A DNA stretch of 35,642 nucleotides. It comes from Chitinophagales bacterium (GTDB lineage: Bacteria; Bacteroidota; Bacteroidia; Chitinophagales; Chitinophagaceae). Shown in pieces: positions 24,724 to 33,456 of the stretch (positions are counted from its first letter, which is position 1; each line of letters begins with the position of its first letter). The position numbers and the translations under genes were made by a program. The notes under the pieces are model-generated. The model saw nothing but the letters and a program-made list of their open reading frames with translations. It searched no databases and was not told where the DNA came from. The stretch lies in assembly GCA_026931905.1 (NCBI GenBank), contig JAIXLB010000097.1, positions 1-35,642 on the forward strand, read 5' to 3'.

Positions 24724-25638
24724 TTACGATAAAATATTTGCTTCCGGTGGTTCTGATGGTCTGGAATTATCATTGGGCAGAGGTACAAACTCTTTGTCAT
24801 CATTCGGTGGTAAAATGATTTTACCATTTAACCAATCGTTTTTGGCTTGTTCAATGCGTTCTTTTCTTGAGGAAACAAAATTCCACCAGATATATCTGTC
24901 ACCTAAAGGTTCGCCTCCCAAAAGCATCAAAGTTGTTGTTTCTTTTGCAAGGATGGTTGGCTCTTCAATTTTGTCAAACACCAACATTTGCCCTTCTTTA
25001 TAGATATGATGTTCTATTTCAATGCTTCCTTTGATGATATAAATTGCTCTTTCGGTATAGCCAGTGGGTAATGTAGTTTTAGCATTGAGTGCTAACTCTT
25101 GATGGATATAAAAAAAAGGAGAATGTGTTTTGACATTGTTTTTCAAACCATAAGCATCACCTGCAATCAATCGCATCCATATTCCGGTATCGTTAAATTC
25201 CGGTAATTCATCAGGGCTAAAATTGATGAAAGAAGGGTCAGTTTCTTCGTCCTTTTCGGGAAGTGCCACCCAAGTTTGCAACATTTCCAAATGAGTTTTT
25301 GCCAATAAATCGGGGTTTTCAAATCGCTCGGAATGAGAGATGCCTTTTCCGGCAGTCATCCAATTCACTTCTCCAGGACAGATAATTTGCTTTACACCCA
25401 GACTATCGCGATGAGTCACCTGACCATCTAATAAATAAGTTACGGTAGAAAGTCCGAAATGTGGATGTGGTAGCACATCCATTGCCGAAAGGTTTGCCGC
25501 CGGCACACCCACCGGTCCGGCATGATCTAAAAAAATGAAGGGTCCTACCATTCGCTTATTTCGATAAGGCAAAATACGTTTTACACTCAAACCTGTGCTG
25601 AGGGCGGCGGTACGGGCATCTATTATGAGCTGTGGCAT
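24724..25638 (-). CDS. Pirin family protein
   Basis: A 304-residue bicupin. The N-terminal cupin has the pirin metal motif HPHFGLSTVTYLLDG and HRDSLG, then GEVNWMTAGKGISHSER. The C-terminal pirin_C domain includes LMLLGGEPLGDRYIWWNFV. Pirins bind Fe(II), and some act as quercetin dioxygenases or stress-linked regulators; the role here is not determinable. It follows the HPF/RaiA-like gene after 11 bp in the catalase cluster, consistent with a stress function. Confidence 0.92.
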   Translation of the reverse strand: MPQLIIDARTAALSTGLSVKRILPYRNKRMVGPFIFLDHAGPVGVPAANLSAMDVLPHPHFGLSTVTYLLDGQVTHRDSLGVKQIICPGEVNWMTAGKGISHSERFENPDLLAKTHLEMLQTWVALPEKDEETDPSFINFSPDELPEFNDTGIWMRLIAGDAYGLKNNVKTHSPFFYIHQELALNAKTTLPTGYTERAIYIIKGSIEIEHHIYKEGQMLVFDKIEEPTILAKETTTLMLLGGEPLGDRYIWWNFVSSRKERIEQAKNDWLNGKIILPPNDDKEFVPLPNDNSRPSEPPEANILS

Positions 25639-25649
25639 ATAATCGAGCT

Positions 25650-25955
25650 TTATCTTTTTTCCAACTGTCTTCTCAACTTTTCTTCAACACTGGACAACAA
25701 TGCGTGAAAATTATCACCATATTCCGAAGCAAAAGGATCATTGCCCGGAATACCCAGGCGGATACTCACCTGCTTTTGTTCAGTTGATTTTTCTTTTTTG
25801 TCTTCCAAATAAACATCTGCCCATTCTATTTTATCAAAATGGCGAATTAGTCGGCTAATACTTTTACGAATAGTATCCGTTACATCATCATCAATAGTGA
25901 TATCAACGGCTTGGATGTTCAAGGTAATCCCTGCTAATTTTTCTGAATATTTCAT
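25650..25955 (-). CDS. HPF/RaiA-like ribosome-associated protein
   Basis: A 101-residue protein of the sigma-54 modulation/RaiA/HPF fold, which binds the 30S decoding region and inactivates ribosomes under stress. The pattern ITLNIQAVDITIDDDVTDTI, a helix, then DKIEWADVYLEDKK and KQVSIRLGIPG fits short HPF. The C-terminal part is a charged helix (LLSSVEEKLRRQLEK), and the long-form dimerisation domain is absent. It lies between the DoxX remnant (5 bp away) and pirin on the same strand. Confidence 0.8.
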   Translation of the reverse strand: MKYSEKLAGITLNIQAVDITIDDDVTDTIRKSISRLIRHFDKIEWADVYLEDKKEKSTEQKQVSIRLGIPGNDPFASEYGDNFHALLSSVEEKLRRQLEKR

Positions 25956-25960
25956 AATAA

Positions 25961-26386
25961 TTAATTTTTGTTTTTAAAGAATAAATGGTCTAAAGCGTAT
26001 TTTCCTCCACCGCTACAAGTCAATGCAATAAAAGGTAGCAGATAAAGAAATCTCAATTCTAAAATCTCAAATCCATTTTTAATGATGAATGCGTGAAAAA
26101 TGAATATCACAATAAAATTTACCGTTAGCATTAAGGACGCAAAACGAGAAAATAACCCTAAGATTAATAAAATGGAACAAATACCTTCGGCAAAAGCTGC
26201 CATATAAAATGATGGTGTAGCTCAAATGCCTATGGGATCCATAAATTGAATTTCCTGCCCACTAAAAATAGTAGAAAGTTTGCCGGCACCGTGACCATAG
26301 AGCAATACAAACCCTAAGGTGAGCCGGAAAATCAGTAAAGCAAAATCCTTTCCCGATTTACAATCTTTAAATAAGAAATTTTTAAT
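25961..26386 (-). pseudogene. DoxX family membrane protein, interrupted by a TGA codon
   Basis: Read through, the frame gives a DoxX-type four-helix membrane protein (FALLIFRLTLGFVLLYGHG, DPIGI, then AAFAEGICSILLILGLFSRF and the last two helices). An in-frame TGA at 26222-26224 stands where relatives have Gly (PLGIGSTLS-like), one base from GGA. The reading frame also lacks an obvious start codon after the catalase stop; the first plausible residues are encoded around 26386. An 80-residue remnant from ATG 26203 could be made but would lack two helices. DoxX proteins are linked to redox and thiol stress, matching the cluster. Confidence 0.75.
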
Positions 26387-26399
26387 AGCGTAAATAGCA

Positions 26400-27869
26400 T
26401 TATTTTTTAAGGATACTTTCTATATCTAACCCCAAAGCTTTTGCCACACCTGTACCATAAGTCGGATCGGCTTTGTAGCAGTTTTGGATATGTCTTTCTT
26501 GAATGAAAACTTCCGCTCCGCCTACTTCTGCTGCCGTGTTATTAAACAAAATTTGTTTTTGTTTATCATTCATCAATCGGAACAGATTGCCGGGTTGAGT
26601 GTAGTAATCATTATCATCTTCACGGAAGTCATAATGATGTGCCATTCCTTCAATAGGCAAACCAGGTTCAGCGTGTTGTTTTTGCTCTTCCCATTGCCCA
26701 TAGCTGTTAGGGAAATAATGCAAAGTACCGCCTTCGTTACCATCGACACGCATTGCACCATCTCTGGAGGAATTGTGGAAAGGACATTGAGGTTTGTTTA
26801 CCGGAATTTGATAATGGTTTACACCCAAACGGTATCGTTGTGCATCGCCATAAGAAAACAACCTTGCTTGCAACATTCTGTCAGGTGAAAAACCAATACC
26901 CGGCACTACATTAGCCGGATTAAAGGCTGCTTGCTCCACATCTGCAAAATAGTTTTCTGGATTTCTGTTGAGTTCCATCACACCTACATCAATCAGCGGG
27001 AAATCACCGTGTGGCCATACTTTGGTTAGGTCAAAAGGGTTGAACGGACAAGCTTTTGCCTGTTCTTCGGTCATCACTTGAATTTGCATTTTCCATTTTG
27101 GAAAATCGCCTTTTTCAATGGCGTTAAATAAATCCCGTTGATGGCTTTCTCTGTCCTTGGCAATGATAGCACCGGCTTCTTCATTACTTAGGTTTTCAAT
27201 GCCTTGTTGGGTTTTAAAATGAAATTTCACCCACACTCTTTTGTTGTCTTTATCTATCAAACTAAAAGTATGACTACCGAAACCGTGCATATTTCTGTAC
27301 GATTTAGGAATCCCTCTTTCACTCATCGTGATGGTGATTTGATGCAACGCTTCGGGTAATAAAGTCCAAAAATCCCAGTTGTGATTGGCACTTCTCAAAT
27401 TAGTTTTTGGGTCTCTTTTTACCGCTTTATTCAGGTCAGGAAAACGATAAGGGTCACGAAGGAAAAACACGGGTGTATTATTTCCGGCCAAATCCCAGTT
27501 TCCTTCTTCTGTATAAAATTTCATTGCAAAGCCACGGATGTCTCTTTCTGCATCGGCAGCACCACGCTCACCTGCAACAGTAGAAAAACGAACAAAAACA
27601 TCGGTCTTTTTACCTACTTCCGAAAAGATTTTTGCCTTGGTGTATTTCGTGATGTCGTGGGTAACTGTAAATGTCCCAAAAGCTCCAGAACCTTTGGCGT
27701 GCATTCTTCTTTCAGGAATTACTTCACGGTCGAAGTGTGCTAATTTTTCTAAAAACCAGAAGTCTTCTAATAGCATAGGACCTCTTTGTCCAGCAGTTTT
27801 TACGTTTTGATTTTCTGCAATCGGTCTTCCCGATACGGACGATAATTTTTTCTTGTTTGAATGCTCCAT
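26400..27869 (-). CDS. katA: Monofunctional heme catalase
   Basis: A 489-residue small-subunit (clade 3 type) catalase that dismutates hydrogen peroxide. The distal His is in RRMHAKGSG (residue 57), the distal Asn in [12 protein letters not shown] near 130, and the proximal heme Tyr in [14 protein letters not shown] near 340. Length and motifs are normal. It is the first gene of a run katA, doxX remnant, HPF-like, pirin. The upstream 225 bp contain no clear OxyR or PerR box or full -33/-7 pair, though a TACCTTTA near-match occurs shortly before the start. Confidence 0.96.
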   Translation of the reverse strand: MEHSNKKKLSSVSGRPIAENQNVKTAGQRGPMLLEDFWFLEKLAHFDREVIPERRMHAKGSGAFGTFTVTHDITKYTKAKIFSEVGKKTDVFVRFSTVAGERGAADAERDIRGFAMKFYTEEGNWDLAGNNTPVFFLRDPYRFPDLNKAVKRDPKTNLRSANHNWDFWTLLPEALHQITITMSERGIPKSYRNMHGFGSHTFSLIDKDNKRVWVKFHFKTQQGIENLSNEEAGAIIAKDRESHQRDLFNAIEKGDFPKWKMQIQVMTEEQAKACPFNPFDLTKVWPHGDFPLIDVGVMELNRNPENYFADVEQAAFNPANVVPGIGFSPDRMLQARLFSYGDAQRYRLGVNHYQIPVNKPQCPFHNSSRDGAMRVDGNEGGTLHYFPNSYGQWEEQKQHAEPGLPIEGMAHHYDFREDDNDYYTQPGNLFRLMNDKQKQILFNNTAAEVGGAEVFIQERHIQNCYKADPTYGTGVAKALGLDIESILKK

Positions 27870-28094
27870 AGTAAATAATTTTATTCTTAAAGGTATTAAA
27901 ATTTTGGGACTTTTTGAAATCTAAATTTTAACTAAAGTAAGAGTATTATAATAGGTGTTGTAAAATTGCTTAAAACATGATTTTTTTATTATGGATCATC
28001 AAATATTTTTTCATCAGTAAATAATATTATCAATTATCAAAATAATTTATTGTAATAGATATTTTGAAGCATGATTGTAGGATTAACTTAAAAG

Positions 28095-29257
28095 TCAACT
28101 CTCTCCCTCCAAACTCACCACAAATGTACTTCCAACTCCATATTCACTCTTTACAGAAATACTACCGCCTTGCGTTTCTATAAATTCTTTGCTTATGCTT
28201 AATCCTAATCCTGTACCATCTTTGTGAGTGCCAGTTACGCGGTAATAACGGTCAAAAATTTTGTCGATGTATTCGGGCAGAATGCCTTGTCCTTGGTCTG
28301 TTACGGAGATTTCTATTTTGTTATTCAAAGCTTCTTCTATCTTTATTTTAATGGTCGAATTTTCATCGGCATAACGGATTGCATTAGATAACAGATTGGT
28401 AATAACCCAAGCCGTTTTTTCTTTGTCTGCTAAAATAGTACTGTCATTGGGCGACAAAATTTCAATCTGAATACTTTTTTGCTCTGCGGCTGATTTCACC
28501 GTGTTTACCGCATATTCAATGACTTCATTTACGGATGTTCGCATTTTGTTTAACTGAATGCTACCACTTTCAACCTGAGTCATGTTGAGTAATTCGCTGG
28601 TGATTTTCAATAATCTTTGAGTGTCCTCTTTAATGTTTTCTACTAATTCTGATTGTTCCTTATTTAAATCTCCTATTTGCTTATTCTCCAATAGTTGTAG
28701 GCTCATTTTGATGGATGAAATAGGTGTTTTTAATTCGTGAGAAACTGTTCCAATAAAATTGGTTTTGGCATAGTCTAATTCTTTTCTTTATACGAAGTGA
28801 TATTTTTAAGCAGGATTACATTTCCGATATTTTTTTCTTCCTTTTTACCAGTAGGAATAATTTTTATCGGAATAAATTCTTTTTCAAAATAGCTTTCTTT
28901 TTGGTCTGCATATAACTTGATGGGTTCTGGTTTGGCGTTTAAAATCAATTCACTTGCCAATGTTCTGATTAAGTCATTACTCTTTGCTACTTCCTGAATT
29001 TGATTTCCAATTACTACTTCTTTTTTAAGGTTTGAGATGGTCAAGGCCGTGTCATTCATAAAAAGAATTTTACCGGTTTCATCAAGCCCGATTAGTGCTT
29101 CACTCATATTATTAATCAATGTTTCAATCCTTTTTTTAACCATCATCAATCGCTCCAAATCGCTACTGCTATATTCTTCTAATTTTTTAGCCATAGTGTT
29201 AAAAGAGGCTGCTATTTCACCAAACTCATTATGGCTCTCTTTTTTTATTTTTATCGG
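28095..29257 (-). pseudogene. Sensor histidine kinase, N-terminally truncated and frameshifted
   Basis: The region encodes, in order, a HAMP-like segment (EFGEIAASFNTMAKKLEE), a PAS-like domain (ETLINNMSEALIGLDETGK), a dimerisation domain with H-box SHELKTPI (His codon 28737-28739), and an ATPase domain with N-box NLLSNAIRYA, DQGQGI and GTGLGLSISKEF. The first and second halves are in different frames: a one-base loss in an A-rich stretch near 28778-28786 creates a premature TAG. The sensor and membrane segments are missing, since homology begins at the HAMP region and the DNA before it belongs to another gene. No response regulator is adjacent. Kinase activity would require an intact frame. 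Confidence 0.8.
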
Positions 29258-29276
29258 ACAGTAGTGATAAAGAACG

Positions 29277-29657
29277 TTAATTTTTGTCAATTTTTGAACC
29301 TAAAATCCATCGCACTTCCCTTTTTTTATTCAATACTATTGTATAATCGTTTGCTAAATAACCTGATAAATCGTTGTAATTATAGCTGTATATCAAGCTA
29401 TGATCTTTGATATAGATTGTTATATCAACCGTTATGTCATGGTTATTTGATCTTGGTTCATTATGAGGAATGACAGTAATTACAGAATCAGATGTATTAA
29501 TATTAACGTACTTAATTGAATATGAATCTGCCGAAGATACTCCAATTCCTATACTATCTATTATGAATTCAGATTGATTTATAAAAGTAATTGTTCGTTT
29601 TTGCGAATAACAACTTGAAAGAAGTAGTCCAAAAAGTAAAGTGCTAAGCAGTTTCAT
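29277..29657 (-). CDS. Small putative lipoprotein, candidate immunity gene
   Basis: A 126-residue protein with a lipoprotein signal (LLFGLLLSSC, Cys near residue 16) and a beta-rich remainder (RTITFINQSEFIIDSIGIGV, DITVDITIYIKDHSLIYSY). No known family. It starts 3 bp after the stop of the DUF6973 gene. That tight order, toxin-like gene then small gene, is usual for effector-immunity pairs in polymorphic toxin loci, so a protective role is a reasonable guess but unproven. Its stop codon abuts the truncated histidine kinase. Confidence 0.6.
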   Translation of the reverse strand: MKLLSTLLFGLLLSSCYSQKRTITFINQSEFIIDSIGIGVSSADSYSIKYVNINTSDSVITVIPHNEPRSNNHDITVDITIYIKDHSLIYSYNYNDLSGYLANDYTIVLNKKREVRWILGSKIDKN

Positions 29658-29660
29658 ATT

Positions 29661-30713
29661 TTATTGATTTGTTGGTATTAATAGTGTACTTGCTGTAATC
29701 CCATGCGTCGCAGTTGCAGGATTGTTAGTTCCATTTGTTCCATAAAAATTAGGATCACCAGCAGGATTAATTAGTTGGCCTGAAGTGTTAAACTTTACAG
29801 ACCATATAGGAGATAAGTATTTTAGATCCCCATTAAGTACTTTAGTGTAGATATCATTTGCTCTAATGTTCACAGTCCACATAGTTGAAGAAACTGCTTG
29901 AGCATGAGCTATTCCTATACTGTTATTAAATAAATCCATTTGCTTTTCTTTTATTAGTTTAATTGGAGTTTCTGTTTCATGTGCAACTGAAAATTGCTGA
30001 GTTAAAGAAGCTCCAACTCTAACAGTATTTAAAGATTGAAAGAATGCATGTCTAAAGGCATCACTTTTATCGTTTAATCCATTATTACCCATAATTTTTA
30101 TTGTTAGTTGCTCCGCTATACTTTTATTAGATTTAATAATCATTGCGACTCTTGGATTAGCTTTTACCAATGCTTTCTCAGCAGCAGTTAGTTTATCGTA
30201 TTGATTATTATATTTAGGATCAATATCAAGATTAAAATTAGAGGGATTATCTAACCAATCTTCATTCATCCACCAATGGTGCCCAGTTGTATAACCTTGA
30301 TAAGTATACAAATAATTATTGTATAAGTTTTGACATTCGGGATCTGTTAATCTTAAATTATAAAAATAATTGAATATTTTATTACATTCATAAGTACTTT
30401 TCCAGAAAAGCTCTTCACTTGTTAGAGTTGTATTGTTTGAAAATGAATTTTTTAAATAATTAAAGTACTCCCAATAAGCTGTAGAACCACCCTCAACAGC
30501 TATTATAGAAAGGTTATCCATTATATTAATGAATGCTTGATGAGTATATGGCCCATTAATTACATTCTTTATGATTGCATCTAAAGTTACCTTAGTTGCT
30601 TTTTGTGATTCTGTACTAAAGTTTTCATAACTCATTAGTAAAGCTAATTTATTTACAATATCTTGATTGTCCGCATTATTTACGAATAACAATTGGTGGT
30701 TTAAAAGTCCCAT
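29661..30713 (-). pseudogene. DUF6973 polymorphic-toxin-like protein, C-terminal part
   Basis: 350 residues are open from ATG 30713. NDKSDAFRHAFFQSLNTVRV, AHETETP and MDLFNNSIG are the signature of DUF6973, a domain found at the C terminus of bacterial polymorphic-toxin-like proteins. Residues 1-60 (WQNMGLLNHQLLFVNNADN, then VTLDAIIKNVINGPYT) resemble the conserved middle region of such Bacteroidota lipoprotein toxins. Upstream the same frame continues for at least 40 codons through a Gly/Trp-rich linker (WGGAAGFWG, GGGNGGGWAPIVP) but is cut by TAA at 30789-30791. The N-terminal signal and linker probably belong to the preceding lipoprotein frame. As it stands, the product lacks a signal peptide. 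Confidence 0.65.
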
Positions 30714-30844
30714 GTTTTGCCAAATATTATTTATAGATAAGCTAATTGGGACTATTGGTGCCCAGCCACCTCCATTTCCACCACCAAATTATCCCCAAAA
30801 CCCTGCAGCACCTCCCCAGGTGTCCCTTGTGTTATTACTTATAT

Positions 30845-31555
30845 TTAAGTATGAATAGGATATACACACAAACCACATCCATCACAATCTCCATTTGAAC
30901 ATTTACCAGTTCCAGTACAATGATGATGCTCAACAACAATAATAGCAAGATTAATTGGGTCTGTTGGAGTGTTTAAAATTTCAATCTCTGTAGGTGATGT
31001 TATTGTAGTGTTTCCATTATTAAACAGCCTCTCGTCGTGTATTATATATTTAGAATTATTGAAAAGTAAACTTTCTAAATATATGCTAACTATTGCAATG
31101 TCTTCTCCGTCAATAGTAGTATTTGGAAGATTAAAGCCAAAGTTGGAATAGTTAAATTTACTGAAAAAATTTGTTGTTACAGTAGTGTCTGTTACTTTAC
31201 TTACAAAAAATCCAGTCACCTCTTGATTTGATATTTCTGCTATAGGCACAATAACTATTTCCTCTTCTTGGTTTGTTCTTTGTAAGGCTGTATTATTACT
31301 TTTTCTTTTAGTGATTATCTTATCCCAAATTGGATTACCTAATTTGTCAATAATTGCTTCTAAGTAATTTTTATTTCTGTTATCATCTTCGATACTCTTA
31401 GCAATCCTTTTGATTAGTTGCGAGTGATTATCTTGAACATTTAGAAATTTAGTTACTTTTTGTTGATTGGTAAATACAAAGGAGTCTCCGGTTTTTTTAC
31501 AACCTGAAATAATAATAACTACTGTGCTAATGAATAGCAATAATATTCTTTTCAT
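30845..31555 (-). CDS. Lipoprotein with Cys-rich tail, probable N-terminal half of a split toxin-like gene
   Basis: A 236-residue protein with a lipoprotein signal (IIISGC near residue 19) and a soluble middle part (NYLEAIIDKLGNPIWDKII, VIVPIAEISNQEVTGFFVSK). It ends in a His/Cys cluster (HHHCTGTGKCSNGDCDGCGL), perhaps metal-binding or disulfide-linked. The stop at 30845 is followed in another frame by the Gly/Trp-rich linker leading into the DUF6973 gene. One frameshift near 30850 plus the TAA at 30789 would turn a single gene of about 630 codons into the present two pieces. Alternatively it is a complete separate lipoprotein. Confidence 0.6.
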   Translation of the reverse strand: MKRILLLFISTVVIIISGCKKTGDSFVFTNQQKVTKFLNVQDNHSQLIKRIAKSIEDDNRNKNYLEAIIDKLGNPIWDKIITKRKSNNTALQRTNQEEEIVIVPIAEISNQEVTGFFVSKVTDTTVTTNFFSKFNYSNFGFNLPNTTIDGEDIAIVSIYLESLLFNNSKYIIHDERLFNNGNTTITSPTEIEILNTPTDPINLAIIVVEHHHCTGTGKCSNGDCDGCGLCVYPIHT

Positions 31556-32026
31556 AATTTAGTGATACATAGTTTATGGTTACTATTGAATAGGCTAATA
31601 AATCCTTGCATAGTCCAATGCTATGTCTTACCTTGTTATTGGGGAAACTGTCAGATTTAATTAATCCCGTTGACAAATAACTTATGTCTATCTTATTCTT
31701 CATGGTCATTTGGTAAGGCTCTTAGTCGTCCTATATTGACTTTAGAAGTTAGAAAGTGGTTAATATTATTTCTGCCAACGAACAGGGCTTTGTGCAGGTT
31801 GGGAAATAGTATTCCGACTGCCCGGAACCGCTGCTGATTGAAAAACCGAAGATGAAGATAAGAACAAAAGTTCAGCGATGTACGTCCTGCCCGAATAAAA
31901 GCCAAATAGAATTACAAATGCTCATTGCTATTCCGTCTGCCCAACTTGCACAAAACCTAATGTTGGCAGAAGTAATGAGCAAAAAAAGGAGCTGATTTAA
32001 AATACAGCTCCTCTCAAAAATAAGAA
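31556..32026. other. Intergenic region with duplicated and inverted repeats
   Basis: This gap of about 470 bp holds two structures. Bases 31669-31779 resemble 33002-33109 (direct copies, roughly two-thirds identical). Bases 31770-31971 form an imperfect palindrome: TTCTGCCAAC (31770-31779) pairs with GTTGGCAGAA (31962-31971), and 31789-31803 with 31940-31954 at 14 of 15 positions. Short open frames here lack protein-like features. The region may act as a recombination or mobile cassette boundary. Confidence 0.6.
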
Positions 32027-32239
32027 TCAAAAGTTATGGCGTTTCAAAAACTTGTTAAATGACCAGATTTTTAAATAATAAAATATGGATATTACTACTA
32101 ATCCAGCAATATTGCTTTTTATGGCTACTAATAATACTACGTATAAAACAAAATAAAACAATGAATAAAGAATAAGTACTGACTTTTTACTTAACCCTTT
32201 TTTTATTGCATAGTTAGTTAATTCAAATGTTAAATTCAT
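32027..32239 (-). CDS. Small membrane protein
   Basis: A 70-residue protein with two membrane segments (VLILYSLFYFVLYVVLLVAI and IAGLVVISIFYYL) and basic ends. It begins 15 bp after the stop of the Cys-rich lipoprotein gene, so the two are likely co-transcribed. A partner or protective role for that lipoprotein is possible; no family is recognised. Confidence 0.6.
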   Translation of the reverse strand: MNLTFELTNYAIKKGLSKKSVLILYSLFYFVLYVVLLVAIKSNIAGLVVISIFYYLKIWSFNKFLKRHNF

Positions 32240-32254
32240 GATTTTTATTTTATT

Positions 32255-32908
32255 TTATCTACAATCCCATGCACATACTGCCGATAGTGTTGCTATACAT
32301 GCTGGTATTTCATAACCACAAATTACAGCTTCAACAAAATTCATTCCATAAAATTTATCTCTATAACAAGTCTTAAAACATGTACCAAATCCTTGTCCTG
32401 GTGGTCTTAATGATATTTGTCCCTCTGTGAAATTATCATTTTCATCAACACTGTAAATTTCACCAGCATTTAAGCTAACGATTGACTTTTTTAAAAATTG
32501 TGTTGGATTTGTGTTATTCTCTAAGATATTTGAGATAGTTTCATTTGAGGATGTAACCGAATAAATGGCTTTTATTAGTTTGATTTTACCTTCTATTTCC
32601 TTTTCTTGTATTATAATTCTTTTAAAAGTATAATCATTGTTTAAATCTGAACAAACTGTTGTTATTATTTCTCCATTATTGATAATCTGTCTTGCTGTAC
32701 TCAAATCAAAAGAACCGAAATTTTCACTTAAGTATTCGGATTCTTCGGCTGTAAAGTAATTATCAAACGTAATTTCTTGCACTTGATTACTTGAAGAGGC
32801 TTGTTCGGTTTGGACTTCCTTTATTTCAGCGACAGATTGTTTATTACAACTATATATTATTGTTAGTAAACAAATAGCGACAACAAAAAAGTAAGTAATT
32901 TTTTTCAT
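32255..32908 (-). CDS. Lipoprotein with Cys-rich C terminus
   Basis: A 217-residue protein from the ATG ending at 32908, chosen because it opens directly into a lipoprotein signal (MKKITYFFVVAI to YSC); a frame extension 63 bp upstream adds no signal-like sequence. After the lipid Cys comes an acidic linker (KEVQTEQASSSNQVQE), then a mixed domain. The last 45 residues hold seven Cys (GTCFKTCYRDKFYG, ICGYEIPAC, VCAWDC), suggesting disulfides or a processed peptide. Family unknown. A duplicated intergenic segment precedes the gene (33002-33109), and a 70-residue membrane protein gene follows 15 bp later. Confidence 0.65.
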   Translation of the reverse strand: MKKITYFFVVAICLLTIIYSCNKQSVAEIKEVQTEQASSSNQVQEITFDNYFTAEESEYLSENFGSFDLSTARQIINNGEIITTVCSDLNNDYTFKRIIIQEKEIEGKIKLIKAIYSVTSSNETISNILENNTNPTQFLKKSIVSLNAGEIYSVDENDNFTEGQISLRPPGQGFGTCFKTCYRDKFYGMNFVEAVICGYEIPACIATLSAVCAWDCR

Positions 32909-33001
32909 TTTAATGAATTTTTTATCAAATAGGAATACCCCTAACATAGTTTGAATTTCTACGACCTGCAATCTTTTGGTAAGGTGTCGGTGTCCTTAAC
33001 T

Positions 33002-33109
33002 GTTGGCTTATTCTCCATCGTCTTTCTTTTCCTCATTGTCATTTTGTAAGTCACTATTTGCCCTATTTTGATTTCTGAAGCTAGTCTAACGAGATTAATT
33101 TTTACCAAC
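33002..33109 (-). repeat. Second copy of the duplicated intergenic segment
   Basis: This 108-bp stretch aligns end to end with 31669-31779; shared blocks include GTCATTT.GTAAG and CCTAT.TTGA. Both copies begin with GTTG and end with CCAAC on the plus strand. Each lies shortly upstream of a lipoprotein gene with a Cys-rich C terminus, so it may carry a shared control region or mark cassette borders. Confidence 0.55.
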
Positions 33110-33160
33110 AATAATTTTCTACTTGCAAAATAATTATATGAAATATTTTAATACAACAAC

Positions 33161-33392
33161 CTATAAGTTGTTTTTTTCTTGAATATAATTTTTATTTTTT
33201 AAGTCTATAAGAAAAGGAACACTTACACCAATTGCCTCTGCAATTTTTTCAAGAGTTTCGAATTTGGTTTTATTAGCACATCTCTCTATTTTACCATAGG
33301 CTTGAGGAGAAAATGTTTGTTTTATAAGCAATGTCTGCTTGTGTCATTTTATATGCCTCTCTAATCTTTCTTATTCTAATAGATAGTTCCAT
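33161..33392 (-). pseudogene. XRE-family helix-turn-helix regulator, frameshifted
   Basis: From ATG 33392 the sequence reads MELSIRIRKIREAYKMTQAD, a typical XRE start. After one extra A in the run near 33320-33323 the frame must change to continue as QTFSPQAYGKIERCANKTKF, ETLEKIAEAIGVSV and a stop at 33161. Corrected, it is a roughly 77-residue Cro/C1-type DNA-binding protein with normal helix-turn-helix spacing. As sequenced, it stops after 33 residues, before the recognition helix is complete. A strong promoter precedes it (33426-33456). A sequencing indel is a possible alternative. Confidence 0.75.
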
Positions 33393-33425
33393 AGATATGT
33401 GGATTTTATTATTTCTGCCAACTCT

Positions 33426-33456
33426 CAAATATATGCACCCTTTCATATTCAACAAA
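33426..33456 (-). promoter_or_regulatory. Consensus promoter for the XRE regulator
   Basis: On the minus strand TTTG (33456-33453) and TATATTTG (33433-33426) are 19 bp apart, a near-perfect Bacteroidota promoter. It overlaps the end of the permease-prefix gene, and the predicted leader before ATG 33392 is about 28 nt. Confidence 0.65.

Noticed and set aside
26222..26224. TGA read as glycine (alternative code)
   Set aside because: Only this one TGA fits Gly; other genes end normally in TGA and the remaining broken genes involve TAA or indels, so simple mutation is the better reading.
31669..31779. Integron attC site
   Set aside because: Ends are GTTGAC/GTTGGC and GCCAAC, not the GTTRRRY/RYYYAAC pair, and no integron integrase is visible; only the looser idea of a recombination or mobile segment is kept.
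31693..31905. Minus-strand 70-codon frame in the repeat region
   Set aside because: It lies within the inverted repeat structure, has no protein-like pattern and overlaps the duplicated segment.
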